12,885 nt of DNA, from the NCBI GenBank assembly GCA_030691225.1, contig JAUYES010000537.1, positions 1-12,885 of the forward strand. The letters are read 5' to 3'. Below, one piece after another: positions 3,824-11,702 of the stretch. How positions within the stretch are numbered: position 1 is the first letter of the stretch; the number at the start of each line of letters is the position of its first letter. A program made the translations under genes and the position numbers. Under the pieces are notes generated by a model. The model was not told the origin of the DNA, did not search any database, and saw only the letters and a list, made by a program, of their open reading frames with translations. The DNA comes from Holophaga sp. GTDB taxonomy: Bacteria > Acidobacteriota > Holophagae > Holophagales > Holophagaceae.

Positions 3824-6748
3824 ATGAGTCGAAACCTTACTTGCCTGGGCTTTACCGCTCTTGCGCTGGTTGCTGGGCACGTCATGTTTGCCCAAGATGC
3901 GACTACAGGCGCCGTATTCGGCACGGTTAAGAACAACAAGGGTATGGCACTGTCGACGGCAAAAATCACCCTGGACGGTGGCCGTGGCCAGATGGAATAC
4001 GCCACAGACGTTTCCGGCCAGTTTCGAATCACGGGACTCATCCCAGGGAAATACACGATTACCGTGTTCTCCCCTGGCTACGAAAAGATGCTCAAGCAAA
4101 CCATCAACGTCGGCGTGAATCAGCGCACTCCAATTAATGTGGTCCTCACCTCCGCCGCCGCTGCCACGGTGGAAGTGGTCGCCAGCTCCAGCCAGATCGA
4201 TGCCACCACCGCCACCACCGGTGCTCAGTTCTCCAGCGAGACCTTCTCCGCCCTCCCCCTGGGCCGGTCCTTCACCGCCGTGGCCTCCATGGCTCCGGGC
4301 GTGGTCTCATCAGGCATCGACTCCAATAACCCCTCGATCGGCGGCGGTTCGGGCCTTGAGAATCAGTATGTGATCGACGGCGCCAACACCACCAACCCCG
4401 GCTACGGTTCCTCGGGCTCCTACTCGGGCACTTACGGCTCCCTGGGTTCGGGCATCAACACCGACTTCATCCAGGAAGTCCAGGTCAAGAGTTTCGCCAT
4501 GGAGGCCGAATACGGCCAGACCACGGGCGGCATCGTGAACGCCATCACCAAGTCCGGCTCCAACACCTTCGAAGGCGCCGCCTTCCTCTACCTGGACATC
4601 GATAGCCTGAACGCTAGGGACAAGGTGCCCAACCTCGATGGCGTCGTGCAGCCGACCTTTGACAGCGCCAACCGAACGGAGTTGGGCTTCCTCGTTTCGG
4701 GCCCTGTGGTCAAGGACAAGCTCTTCTATTTCGTGGGCTACAACCCCATCCAGGATGCCACCAAGCGCACCGCGCCTGCCGGCTATCCCCTAGCCGGTCG
4801 GCAGTTCGAACAGAAGCGCGTCACCAATTCCTACTACGCCAAGATGCAGTGGCAGGTGAACACCAGCCACTTGCTGGAATTCAGCACCTTCGGCGACCCC
4901 GGGGAACGCAAGAACGGACCCCAGGGCGCTGGCGACTACCGCGGAACAGAAGCCAAATTCAGCACCCTGAAATTCGGCTCCAACACCTACACCCTGAAAT
5001 ACAACGGCATCTTCTTCAACGACTTCCTGGTTGAAGCCCGCGTCTCTCAGGTGAACAACCACTTCGAGCGGAAGATCAGTGCCCTTGGCAATTCGGAATG
5101 GAACGTGACTGACCTTGCCGCTGGCGGCGCTTCCATCTCTCCCAATGCAGCAGGCCTCTATGAGTCCAAGGTCGACGGGCAGAACAAACAGTTCGAATTC
5201 AAGCTCTCCAAGACCATCGGCGTGGTTGACCTCCGTGCGGGCTACTTGCACGAAGATGTGAGCTTCGACGCCAGCAACGCTATGCGTTCCGGCCCCATCG
5301 GATTCGTTGATCCCCACAACGGCGCCGTGTTCCAAACGGGCCTTGCGATCCAGAAGCGGTATTATGTGCCCAACGCCTCGGATCCCGCATCGGCAGCCCT
5401 GCCCTACTACCGCATCGTGCGCGGCCTCACCAGCCCGCCCCTCCGCGAAACCAAGACGGCCTACGACGCATTCTTCATCCAGGCCAATGCCAAGTTTGGA
5501 AACTTCAACCTGAAGGCCGGACTGCGCGCGGAAAGCCAGGAACTGGTTGGCACCGACATCACATACAAGTTCAAGGCTTCGGACAACCTCGCTCCCCGCA
5601 TCGGCCTGACCTGGGATGTAGAAGGCAACGGCAAGAGCAAGGTCTATGCTTTCTGGGGCCGCTACTTTGAGAAGGTCCCCCTCGACATTGCCGTGCGCGC
5701 CCTCTCCACCGAACAGGGGATCAACCGTTCTGACTTCCTCACCCTCACTGGTTTCACGAACCTTTCGAACCCCATCCTGACCGGTACGGCTATCTACGAT
5801 GTGGACCCGCTGGCCGGAACCGTCAATCCCACTGCGGTCACCACGCATTTTGCCACCACGGGTTCCCACCCCACCGAGATCCTGCCGGGCACCAAGTCCA
5901 TGTATCAGGATGAAATGGTCCTTGGCTACGACACGGAAACCTCCTACGGAATGACATTCAGCAACCGCTTCATTTACCGGAAGCTCGGCCGCATCCTCGA
6001 AGACCTCTCCTTGGATGGCGACAGCTACTTCATTGGCAACCCTGGCCAAAACGAAAACTCCATCCGCGATCTCACGGGCTTCACGGGCGCTGCCACCTTC
6101 CCCGCCCCCACTCGCAACTACTGGGCCATCGAGATCGAAGCCCGCAAGGCCACTTCCAAGTATTCGGCCTTCATGAATGTCCGCTTCGCCAAGGCTGAAG
6201 GCAACTATGAAGGCCTCTTCCGCGGTGATAACGGCCAAGACGATCCCAACATCTCCAGCCTCTACGACCTTCCCCTCGAAGCCATGACCGATCCCGCCCG
6301 CGGCCTTGATGGTCGCGAGCAGTTCCTGATCGGCCCCTTGCCCACGGATCGCACGGTCGTCGCCAACGTTGGCTACTCCTATATGCTCGACATTGGCCTC
6401 AGCCTGGGCGTCCTCGGCCGCGTCCAGACCGGCACGCCGATCACCAGCTACCTGGCTCACCCGGTCTATGAGAATGCGGGCGAAATCCCAGCCTTTGGCC
6501 GTGGCACCGAAGGTCGCACGCCGACCACCTACACCTTCGACACCACTGCTGCCTACACCCTGAAGCTCGCTGGGAAGAAGTCCCTTACCTTCCGTGCGGA
6601 CATCTTCAACATCTTCAACACCCAGCAGGTTCTGAGCTACGACAGCAACATGGATGTGGGTCTGGGCGCCGGCAATGTCAACTACATGCGCGCCAATAAC
6701 TACGACACGGGCCGCCGCATGCGCCTCGGCGTCAAGTTCTCCTTCTAG
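3824..6748 (+). CDS. Oar-like TonB-dependent outer-membrane receptor with carboxypeptidase-regulatory domain
   Basis: The protein is 974 aa. A signal peptide covers residues 1 to about 24 (ending VMFAQ). A carboxypeptidase-regulatory-like beta-sandwich (about 29-110) includes FGTVKNNKGMALSTAKITL and GLIPGKYTITVFSPGYEK. A TonB plug-type domain follows (about 125-245: NQYVIDGANTTNPGYG, FIQEVQVKSFAMEAEYGQ, TGGIVNAITKSGSNTFEGAA). Residues from about 250 to the end form a beta-barrel finishing in an aromatic C-terminal strand (RLGVKFSF). This is the Oar-type receptor family expanded in acidobacteria and myxobacteria; it probably imports or binds large substrates, but the ligand cannot be read from sequence. 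I see no clear TonB box and no SusD partner nearby. The start at 3824 has aaggag 7 bases upstream and begins exactly at the signal peptide; an upstream in-frame GTG (3785) lies inside a leader hairpin and is rejected. Terminators on both sides make it monocistronic. Confidence 0.9.
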   Translation: MSRNLTCLGFTALALVAGHVMFAQDATTGAVFGTVKNNKGMALSTAKITLDGGRGQMEYATDVSGQFRITGLIPGKYTITVFSPGYEKMLKQTINVGVNQRTPINVVLTSAAAATVEVVASSSQIDATTATTGAQFSSETFSALPLGRSFTAVASMAPGVVSSGIDSNNPSIGGGSGLENQYVIDGANTTNPGYGSSGSYSGTYGSLGSGINTDFIQEVQVKSFAMEAEYGQTTGGIVNAITKSGSNTFEGAAFLYLDIDSLNARDKVPNLDGVVQPTFDSANRTELGFLVSGPVVKDKLFYFVGYNPIQDATKRTAPAGYPLAGRQFEQKRVTNSYYAKMQWQVNTSHLLEFSTFGDPGERKNGPQGAGDYRGTEAKFSTLKFGSNTYTLKYNGIFFNDFLVEARVSQVNNHFERKISALGNSEWNVTDLAAGGASISPNAAGLYESKVDGQNKQFEFKLSKTIGVVDLRAGYLHEDVSFDASNAMRSGPIGFVDPHNGAVFQTGLAIQKRYYVPNASDPASAALPYYRIVRGLTSPPLRETKTAYDAFFIQANAKFGNFNLKAGLRAESQELVGTDITYKFKASDNLAPRIGLTWDVEGNGKSKVYAFWGRYFEKVPLDIAVRALSTEQGINRSDFLTLTGFTNLSNPILTGTAIYDVDPLAGTVNPTAVTTHFATTGSHPTEILPGTKSMYQDEMVLGYDTETSYGMTFSNRFIYRKLGRILEDLSLDGDSYFIGNPGQNENSIRDLTGFTGAATFPAPTRNYWAIEIEARKATSKYSAFMNVRFAKAEGNYEGLFRGDNGQDDPNISSLYDLPLEAMTDPARGLDGREQFLIGPLPTDRTVVANVGYSYMLDIGLSLGVLGRVQTGTPITSYLAHPVYENAGEIPAFGRGTEGRTPTTYTFDTTAAYTLKLAGKKSLTFRADIFNIFNTQQVLSYDSNMDVGLGAGNVNYMRANNYDTGRRMRLGVKFSF

Positions 6749-6766
6749 CGGATACACGTTTCCATT

Positions 6767-6803
6767 AAATGAGAGGGGAGCAGTATGCTCTCCTCTCATT
6801 TTT
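6767..6803 (+). terminator. Intrinsic terminator after the receptor gene
   Basis: A 16-pair stem (6767-6782 with 6786-6801, one G-T pair) closes on a GTA loop and runs into a TTTTT tract (6799-6803). It starts 18 bases after the receptor stop codon. Confidence 0.92.
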
Positions 6804-6893
6804 AGTACCGAACCAGCGCCCGTGCCAGCACGCGACTAGACAGTTCCTGAAGCATGCTGGAACATGATTGAAACCATCTCCCCTGGACCCCCC

Positions 6894-7787
6894 ATGAGCA
6901 TGCACCTTCTCCTTGTTCCCTGCCTCATTCTTTCTGGTCATGCATTGGTGGCCCAGGACCCCGCTTCGCCACAGGATCTTGGCAAGCGACTCGCTTCTGC
7001 TGGTCCTGAGATCGAACGACTGATGGCGGAACTCAATTTTCAAGATGCCCTAACGAAAGCCGAAGCGCTCATCCCAACCGCAATTGCACCCTATGACGGC
7101 ACCGGCAGTTCTGCCGCCTTCGCCAGTGCTATTGCCCATTACAACTACACCCAGGCCTACTTTTTGGCCTTCAATGCTGCTGACGCCTTCGGCCAATGGG
7201 AGAAGGCTCTCGTCTACGTCCGGAAGGCCCAGGAGCTAGCCAGAACGAACAAAATCGAAACAGAGAAGGCTCTTGCCGGACCGATGAAGGCCTGGGAAGA
7301 GCTACGTGATAGCGGAAAGAAGGTCCTGGATGCCAATGCCGCGCGCATTTCCGAACTCAAGGCCAAGCAGAATCCCACAAATGCTGAACTTAATGAGCTG
7401 GATGACTATCTTGCTGCTGAAAAAAATCATCAGATGGGTGATAAAAGTGCCAAGGCATTATTGTTCGCCTGGGATCGCGGCACGAAGTACGCCAAGTCCT
7501 ACGATGCCTATGTGGATTACATTCAGCTAAAAATCGAGGATCAAGAAAAAGAGATTTCAAGCTACGCGCCTGCCAAGGGCGACAAATCCAAGTGGGCGGA
7601 GGCCATTGCCCAGGCTCCTTCCTATCTGAATTCATTCCCTGAAAACAAAGGAAAGGTTGCCTTTATATATCGGCTACTGGTTCTCGCACCCGAAAGCCAA
7701 AAGGTAAAGCGCCTGTTGGACCTTACTCTGGGGAAACCGGTTTTGCCGGAAGCGAAACCTAAGCCGAAGATAACGAAAAAGAAATAG
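6894..7787 (+). CDS. Secreted alpha-helical protein of unknown function
   Basis: I do not recognise the family. Read from the ATG at 6894 the product is 297 aa: a hydrophobic export signal (MSMHLLLVPCLILSGHALVA, then QDPAS), then an almost wholly helical, Lys/Ala-rich body with TPR-like stretches (for example FGQWEKALVYVRKAQELAR), a charged helical middle and a basic Pro/Lys tail (PKPKITKKK). The ATG at 6864 is in frame and would add 10 residues (MIETISPGPP) ahead of the signal; 6894 has the slightly better upstream purines and a conventional signal start. It follows the receptor by 145 bases, but the terminator at 6767-6803 separates them, so it probably has its own promoter. Its stop lies 6 bases from the stop of the convergent LytTR regulator, with no evident terminator between. 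Confidence 0.75.
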   Translation: MSMHLLLVPCLILSGHALVAQDPASPQDLGKRLASAGPEIERLMAELNFQDALTKAEALIPTAIAPYDGTGSSAAFASAIAHYNYTQAYFLAFNAADAFGQWEKALVYVRKAQELARTNKIETEKALAGPMKAWEELRDSGKKVLDANAARISELKAKQNPTNAELNELDDYLAAEKNHQMGDKSAKALLFAWDRGTKYAKSYDAYVDYIQLKIEDQEKEISSYAPAKGDKSKWAEAIAQAPSYLNSFPENKGKVAFIYRLLVLAPESQKVKRLLDLTLGKPVLPEAKPKPKITKKK

Positions 7788-7793
7788 TCTCCC

Positions 7794-8546
7794 TCAAAGC
7801 CCCAACATCTCCTTAAGCCTCGGTGTAACGCTTCGACTCACTTCCAGATCTGCACCTTCAGCCACCCGAACGGCGGCCCGGCCGCCTTCGATGGCGCGAA
7901 GACCCAGGACGGCTTCGGGGCGAAGCAATAGGTGGCGTTGAATTCGCACCAAGCCTGCCGTTGGGAAGGCCTCTTCCACTTCGCTTAGGCTGGTCCAGTC
8001 GGTGCGTTGGCGGGTGAGTTTGCCACCCACGGGGGCCCAGGCATAAACGACTTCTTCTTCAACTTCGAAATGGGTGGTGCGTTTGAGCTCAAGGAAGACA
8101 TGGCCTTCACCTGCCTTGATTGGAAAACGTGGCGCAACGCCCATGGCCGTTTTCAATTCGCCGCCGGTGCGCTTGGGAATGTGGCCCTGTCGCAAGCGAG
8201 ACAAAGCCTTCTCAAGGCGCTCGGCCGAAACGGGTTTCAAAAGATAATCGGTAGCGGAGGCCTCGAAGGCCCGCACGGCATGTTCCGAAAAGGCCGTCAC
8301 GAAAACGACCGGCGGGCAGGTTTGCCCATCGACCAGTTCTGCCATGACTTCGAGCCCCGAAATGCCGGGCATCTGAATATCCAGGAAGAGGCCATCCACT
8401 TCGGGGCTCTTCTTTAGCCACTCCAAAACGGCGGGCCCATCCGCTAATTCAGCCAGGACTTCGCAACCGCCTTCCCGCAATAATCGCCCTAGGCGTGCAC
8501 GGGCCAAGGGTTCGTCATCGGCCAAGGCAACTTTAAGTTGATTCAT
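7794..8546 (-). CDS. LytTR-family response regulator
   Basis: This is a 250-aa two-component transcription regulator. The receiver domain (about 4-120) shows the acidic pair D10/D11, phosphoacceptor D56 in FLDIQMPG, T84 in VFVTA and K104 in LLKP. A LytTR DNA-binding domain occupies about 145-248, with the typical LVRIQRHLLLRPEAV segment and the terminal LEVSRSVTPRLKEML. Phosphorylation by the upstream kinase should control binding to promoter direct repeats, but the target genes are not identifiable here. The start codon overlaps the kinase stop by 4 bases (ATGA), with a strong GGGGAGG just upstream, so translation is coupled. The receiver-LytTR arrangement and length match the AlgR/LytR/YehT class. 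Confidence 0.93.
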   Translation of the reverse strand: MNQLKVALADDEPLARARLGRLLREGGCEVLAELADGPAVLEWLKKSPEVDGLFLDIQMPGISGLEVMAELVDGQTCPPVVFVTAFSEHAVRAFEASATDYLLKPVSAERLEKALSRLRQGHIPKRTGGELKTAMGVAPRFPIKAGEGHVFLELKRTTHFEVEEEVVYAWAPVGGKLTRQRTDWTSLSEVEEAFPTAGLVRIQRHLLLRPEAVLGLRAIEGGRAAVRVAEGADLEVSRSVTPRLKEMLGL

Positions 8547-9616
8547 GATTTCCTCCCCAGGCTGCTCATCGCGATGCGCACTTCGGCAAAGGTTCGATTG
8601 TTCTCACCCCAAAGCCTAAAGCGAGCGTGTTCGCCGTAGGCCAAAAATAATCGCGCTTCGAGATTGCCGACACCAACACCGTTGCCCAATAAGAGCGGTA
8701 AGGGTTTGCCGGCATTGGTGACCCGCATGACAACATCGTCGCCTTCTCTTGCTAGCGAGATGACGAGGTCGCCTCCATTCACACTGGGTGCAATCCCATG
8801 CTTAATGGCATTTTCCACCATAGGCTGCACCATGAAGGGCGGTGTTTCAACATCATCCAGGCGCTCATCCCAATGCCATTGCACCTCGAGTCGCTGTCCC
8901 AGGCGCATGGATTCCACAGCCAAGTAGCGGGTGACCAGCACTCGCTCGTCTCGCAGGGGTGCCGATGGCCGACTGCCGTGATCCAGCAAGGCACGATACA
9001 GAGAAGCGAGATCCAGAATGCCCTTTTCGGCCGCCGTCGGGTCGATATGAACCAGTTCAGCCAGACCGTTCAGCGCGTTGAACAACGCATGGGGGCTGAG
9101 TTGGCCGCGAAGCAACACCCAATGGGCTTCACGCAATTTTTTTTCAGTTTCTTCCTTTATGATCCGCGTGCGCTCCCACAGCGAAATGAAATAGCCAGCC
9201 AGCATAGCCACAGGAACAAGCTGAATGAGCGCTGCCAACATGGATCTCAGCACGAGAGCCGGGTTCATTTCACGCCCTGTCAGCCCTACAGCAAGAAGTT
9301 GCGCAGCGGCAATCAGGGCAATGCACACACAGCCGAATACTGCGGATTGAATAACACCGCGAAAGAAGGTGGCATGAGTTCCCCGGCTATTGGAAAAGAG
9401 CCATGGCGCCGGAGAAAGCCAGATCACCAGCCCAGAAACACCGAACATTCCAAAAGCGAGGGAGAGCCAATCGGCGATCTTAAATCCTTTGGGAAAAGCT
9501 CCCGCCAGAGGCCACATGGAAAGGGTCAGCAGCAACCCTAAGCCCACCACGGGCATCCAGACCCAAGGTCGCCGAAGCCTTGCTTTTTCGTAGGTGATCA
9601 CATCCTGGAAACGCAT
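8543..9616 (-). CDS. LytS/YehU-type sensor histidine kinase
   Basis: This is a 357-aa membrane kinase. Four hydrophobic segments lie at roughly 19-40, 50-70, 90-112 and 125-147, followed by a short helical linker (150-168). The His_kinase core has phosphoacceptor H176 in GQLSPHALFNALNG. The ATPase domain shows the N-box PFMVQPMVENAIKHG (N269) and a glycine loop GNGVGVGNLEARL (311-323). There is no separate periplasmic sensor domain, so the signal is probably sensed within or at the membrane. The usual PHFLFN of this family reads PHALFN here, which keeps the histidine. The gene is first in a two-gene operon with the LytTR regulator. The ATG at 9616 has no Shine-Dalgarno sequence and sits 6 bases after a good -10 element, suggesting a leaderless message. 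Confidence 0.92.
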   Translation of the reverse strand: MRFQDVITYEKARLRRPWVWMPVVGLGLLLTLSMWPLAGAFPKGFKIADWLSLAFGMFGVSGLVIWLSPAPWLFSNSRGTHATFFRGVIQSAVFGCVCIALIAAAQLLAVGLTGREMNPALVLRSMLAALIQLVPVAMLAGYFISLWERTRIIKEETEKKLREAHWVLLRGQLSPHALFNALNGLAELVHIDPTAAEKGILDLASLYRALLDHGSRPSAPLRDERVLVTRYLAVESMRLGQRLEVQWHWDERLDDVETPPFMVQPMVENAIKHGIAPSVNGGDLVISLAREGDDVVMRVTNAGKPLPLLLGNGVGVGNLEARLFLAYGEHARFRLWGENNRTFAEVRIAMSSLGRKS

Positions 9617-9622
9617 TCTGTG

Positions 9623-9652
9623 ATTATGGCTCTACCTCGCATGAACCGTCAT
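9623..9652 (-). promoter_or_regulatory. Probable promoter of the kinase-regulator operon (leaderless)
   Basis: On the minus strand ATGACG (9652-9647), 18 bases spacing, then CATAAT (9628-9623), which matches five of six -10 positions. Only 6 bases separate the -10 box from the kinase ATG, so transcription is expected to begin at or next to the A of the start codon. Confidence 0.5.
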
Positions 9653-9800
9653 GCCAACGCTCATCCGTTTGTTCAGGAGGGTGAACCGGCTCGAGGTTTC
9701 GTTGATTTGAAAATGAATCTTCAAGCTGCCGCGGCCAATCCTTAAGATCAACCTGCCAAACGCCGATCAAGCAGCAGTTAGCCCATGGCTGGGAGCGCCT

Positions 9801-10178
9801 TTGGATATCTTGATCATTGATGACAGCGCCTTCATTCGAGCCTTCACCAGGATTCATCTTGCTGAGGCCGGATATGAGGTCGGCGAGATGAATCCCACGT
9901 CATTGTTTGACGTGCTTCAGGCCATTCATACTCATCGCCCGGCCCTAGTCATTACTGATTATGAAATGCCTTTTTGCAACGGCGAGACCTTAATACGAGC
10001 CATCCGAGAAGATCCGGTGATCATGGAAGTACCCATCATGGTTCTGAGCGCACACCGCGAATCGGATCTCGTTGAACGCCTCAGCCAGTGGGACTTAGCT
10101 GGCTATATCGTTAAGCCCATCAAACCCGAAGATCTGGTTGCGACTGTGCGGCGACACCTGCTTCCTTCGAAACCTTAA
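9801..10178 (+). CDS. Single-domain CheY-like response regulator (TTG start)
   Basis: The 125-aa product consists of a receiver domain only. Acidic D7/D8 sit in ILIIDDSAF, the phosphoacceptor is D53 in VITDYEMP, S83 is in MVLSAH and K105 in YIVKPIKP, so all switch residues are present. It has no output domain, so it should act by protein-protein contact (chemotaxis-like, phosphorelay or phosphate sink). The frame opens with TTG at 9801, with GGGAG 5 bases upstream; the nearby ATG at 9785 is out of frame and soon stops. The gene is divergent from the LytS/LytTR operon across 184 bases, which makes a regulatory link possible but unproven. The acyltransferase begins 58 bases downstream. Confidence 0.9.
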   Translation: MDILIIDDSAFIRAFTRIHLAEAGYEVGEMNPTSLFDVLQAIHTHRPALVITDYEMPFCNGETLIRAIREDPVIMEVPIMVLSAHRESDLVERLSQWDLAGYIVKPIKPEDLVATVRRHLLPSKP

Positions 10179-10236
10179 TAGGTGGCTTGATCCTCTCCTG
10201 AAATCAACTGATTCGGCCGGGGTATCCTAACGCAGC

Positions 10237-10890
10237 ATGGACGACACCCTTAAATACCGCGATCAACACAAGCTGCGCCTTTCCTGGATGCCATGGCTAT
10301 ACGCCACGCTAAAGGAGAAGCATCGTCTCTGGGCAGAAGCATGGCAGCGCGAGGTGCAGGATCGTTTGCAGGATCTTGAAACGGTCGAAATCGGCCGCGA
10401 TTGTTTCATCGCTCCCGAGGCTCGGATTTTCGGTGAACCGGGCCGCAGCGTCGTCATTGGAGATCGCTGCACCCTCGCTGCCGAAGCGTTTTTGCATGGC
10501 CCCATAATCCTAGGCAATGATGTCTCCATCAACGCCAGAGCCAGCCTAGATGGAGGCACAAAGGGGATTTCTATCGGAGCAGGAACTAGGATTGCCACCG
10601 GTGCCGCCCTCTATGCCTTTGACCACGGCATGGCCCCGGACCATCCTATTCGCTGCCAGCCGGTTCGCTCCATCGGCATCGAAATCGGCGCGGATGTTTG
10701 GATCGGAGCCATGGCTGGCATCACAGATGGCGTCTGCATCGGAGATCATTCCGTAGTAGCCATGGGAGCCATCGTCACCAAGGATGTTCCAGCCTGGGCC
10801 ATCGTGGCAGGTTCGCCTGCCCGCATCATCGGCGATCGACGCGAGAAGGCACTCCACGGCGGCAAAGGGCCTACTTCCATCCTTCCATGA
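10237..10890 (+). CDS. Left-handed beta-helix (hexapeptide) acyltransferase
   Basis: The protein is 217 aa. A charged helical N-terminal segment (1-48) precedes repeated hexapeptide units from about 50 onward ([78 protein letters not shown]). The end has the typical [20 protein letters not shown]. This is the fold of maltose/galactoside/chloramphenicol-type O-acetyltransferases that use acetyl-CoA; H130 in AFDHG is the likely catalytic histidine. The acceptor is probably a sugar or surface glycan but cannot be named. The ATG at 10237 lacks a Shine-Dalgarno sequence. A TATCCT box (10223-10228) lies 8 bases upstream, which could mean an almost leaderless transcript, although no good -35 is visible. 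Confidence 0.85.
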   Translation: MDDTLKYRDQHKLRLSWMPWLYATLKEKHRLWAEAWQREVQDRLQDLETVEIGRDCFIAPEARIFGEPGRSVVIGDRCTLAAEAFLHGPIILGNDVSINARASLDGGTKGISIGAGTRIATGAALYAFDHGMAPDHPIRCQPVRSIGIEIGADVWIGAMAGITDGVCIGDHSVVAMGAIVTKDVPAWAIVAGSPARIIGDRREKALHGGKGPTSILP

Positions 10891-10991
10891 GGTAGAGATC
10901 CGAAGTCAGGATCCGGCGGAAGGAATAGGCGCAGGACAATTGGCTTCCCGCTCGAAACGCCGCATTCGATCGGAATCGAGGGGCATGGCGA

Positions 10992-11678
10992 CTACCGTGT
11001 TTCGAGGCTGAGGAAAATCGAATCATACCTACCCGCATCGCTGGCCTGCAGATTTCGAATAACCACACCCGTCACGCCAAGCCGTTCGAGTTCGGCCACC
11101 AAACGCTCAGCCCTATCCTTCTGGAGTTTCTGAGGGAGCCCTTCCGGACAACCCACTACCCACCGTCCATCGCTACCCCAGGCCTTTACCCACAGCGCGA
11201 GTTTATTGCGGGCACCGGGCGAAACCTCAGCACTATCCCTGAGAAAGAAAATCGCTTCTTTGTGCAATTCCCTTGGAGGATTCAGAACCATCACTGAGGT
11301 TGGCGCTTTCAAAACAACGGTCAGTGGTTCTGGAGTTACGGGCGGTGGTGGAAGCGTTGGCAGGCGCAAAGCTTCTTCGTGTCGCACCACCAGATCGCCT
11401 TTGAGTGGATAGGTTTCACCTTCTTCCACGATGCGCGCCAGGGCGTAGTCACTTTTAATCGCCAGCACCTGTAATCGACCCAGGCGGCGACGTTCATCCG
11501 TTCGCTGCAGCGTTAACTGCTCACCCACCCGCAAAGTCAAACAACCCGCGCCTTCCAGCCGGTAGCTTTTCGCGTCTTCGTAGGGCGGCATTCCAGAACG
11601 CACCACGGCCGCAACATGGAGGGGAGGTGCGGCCATGAGAACCGAGCTGAAAAGAATTGCCAGAGGAGAAATCATCAT
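10992..11678 (-). CDS. Exported protein with degenerate OmpA-like C-terminal domain
   Basis: This is a 228-aa protein. A signal peptide (about 1-17, MMISPLAILFSSVLMAA) leads into a beta-rich region (about 45-100, LTLRVGEQLTLQR...YPLKGDLVV) resembling a small SH3-like barrel. A proline linker follows (107-118, LPTLPPPPVTPE). The C-terminal domain (about 141-227) has the outline of an OmpA/MotB peptidoglycan-binding fold: AIFFLRDSAEVSPGARNKL, then VVGCPEG, then KDRAERLVAELERLGV. The canonical GHTD aspartate is absent (the site reads GCPE), while the Arg of the RA motif is kept, so ordinary diaminopimelate binding is doubtful. The OmpA relationship is inferred from pattern, not certain. It starts 24 bases after the folC stop on the same strand and is probably cotranscribed. 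The ATG pair at 11678/11675 has only weak ribosome-binding purines upstream. Confidence 0.75.
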   Translation of the reverse strand: MMISPLAILFSSVLMAAPPLHVAAVVRSGMPPYEDAKSYRLEGAGCLTLRVGEQLTLQRTDERRRLGRLQVLAIKSDYALARIVEEGETYPLKGDLVVRHEEALRLPTLPPPPVTPEPLTVVLKAPTSVMVLNPPRELHKEAIFFLRDSAEVSPGARNKLALWVKAWGSDGRWVVGCPEGLPQKLQKDRAERLVAELERLGVTGVVIRNLQASDAGRYDSIFLSLETR

Positions 11679-11702
11679 AGTGATTCATCGGTTCCATGTG
11701 GC

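Noticed and set aside
4790..6799. 669-codon open frame on the minus strand opposite the receptor gene
   Set aside because: It lies wholly antisense to a gene with clear domains and shows Ala/Gly/Val/Glu-rich composition expected from the complement of GC-biased codons. It has no signal, motif or ribosome binding site.
6864..6893. Upstream ATG for the secreted helical protein
   Set aside because: It would place a Pro/Gly-containing decapeptide before the export signal and has no properly spaced purines. It is kept only as an alternative.
9708..9727. ttgaa/ttcaa inverted repeat in the divergent kinase/receiver intergenic region
   Set aside because: Five-base arms are within chance expectation, and no second copy supports an operator.
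10891..10991. Gap between convergent acyltransferase and OmpA-like genes searched for a bidirectional terminator
   Set aside because: Only a gatcc/ggatc stem with no T-run was found.
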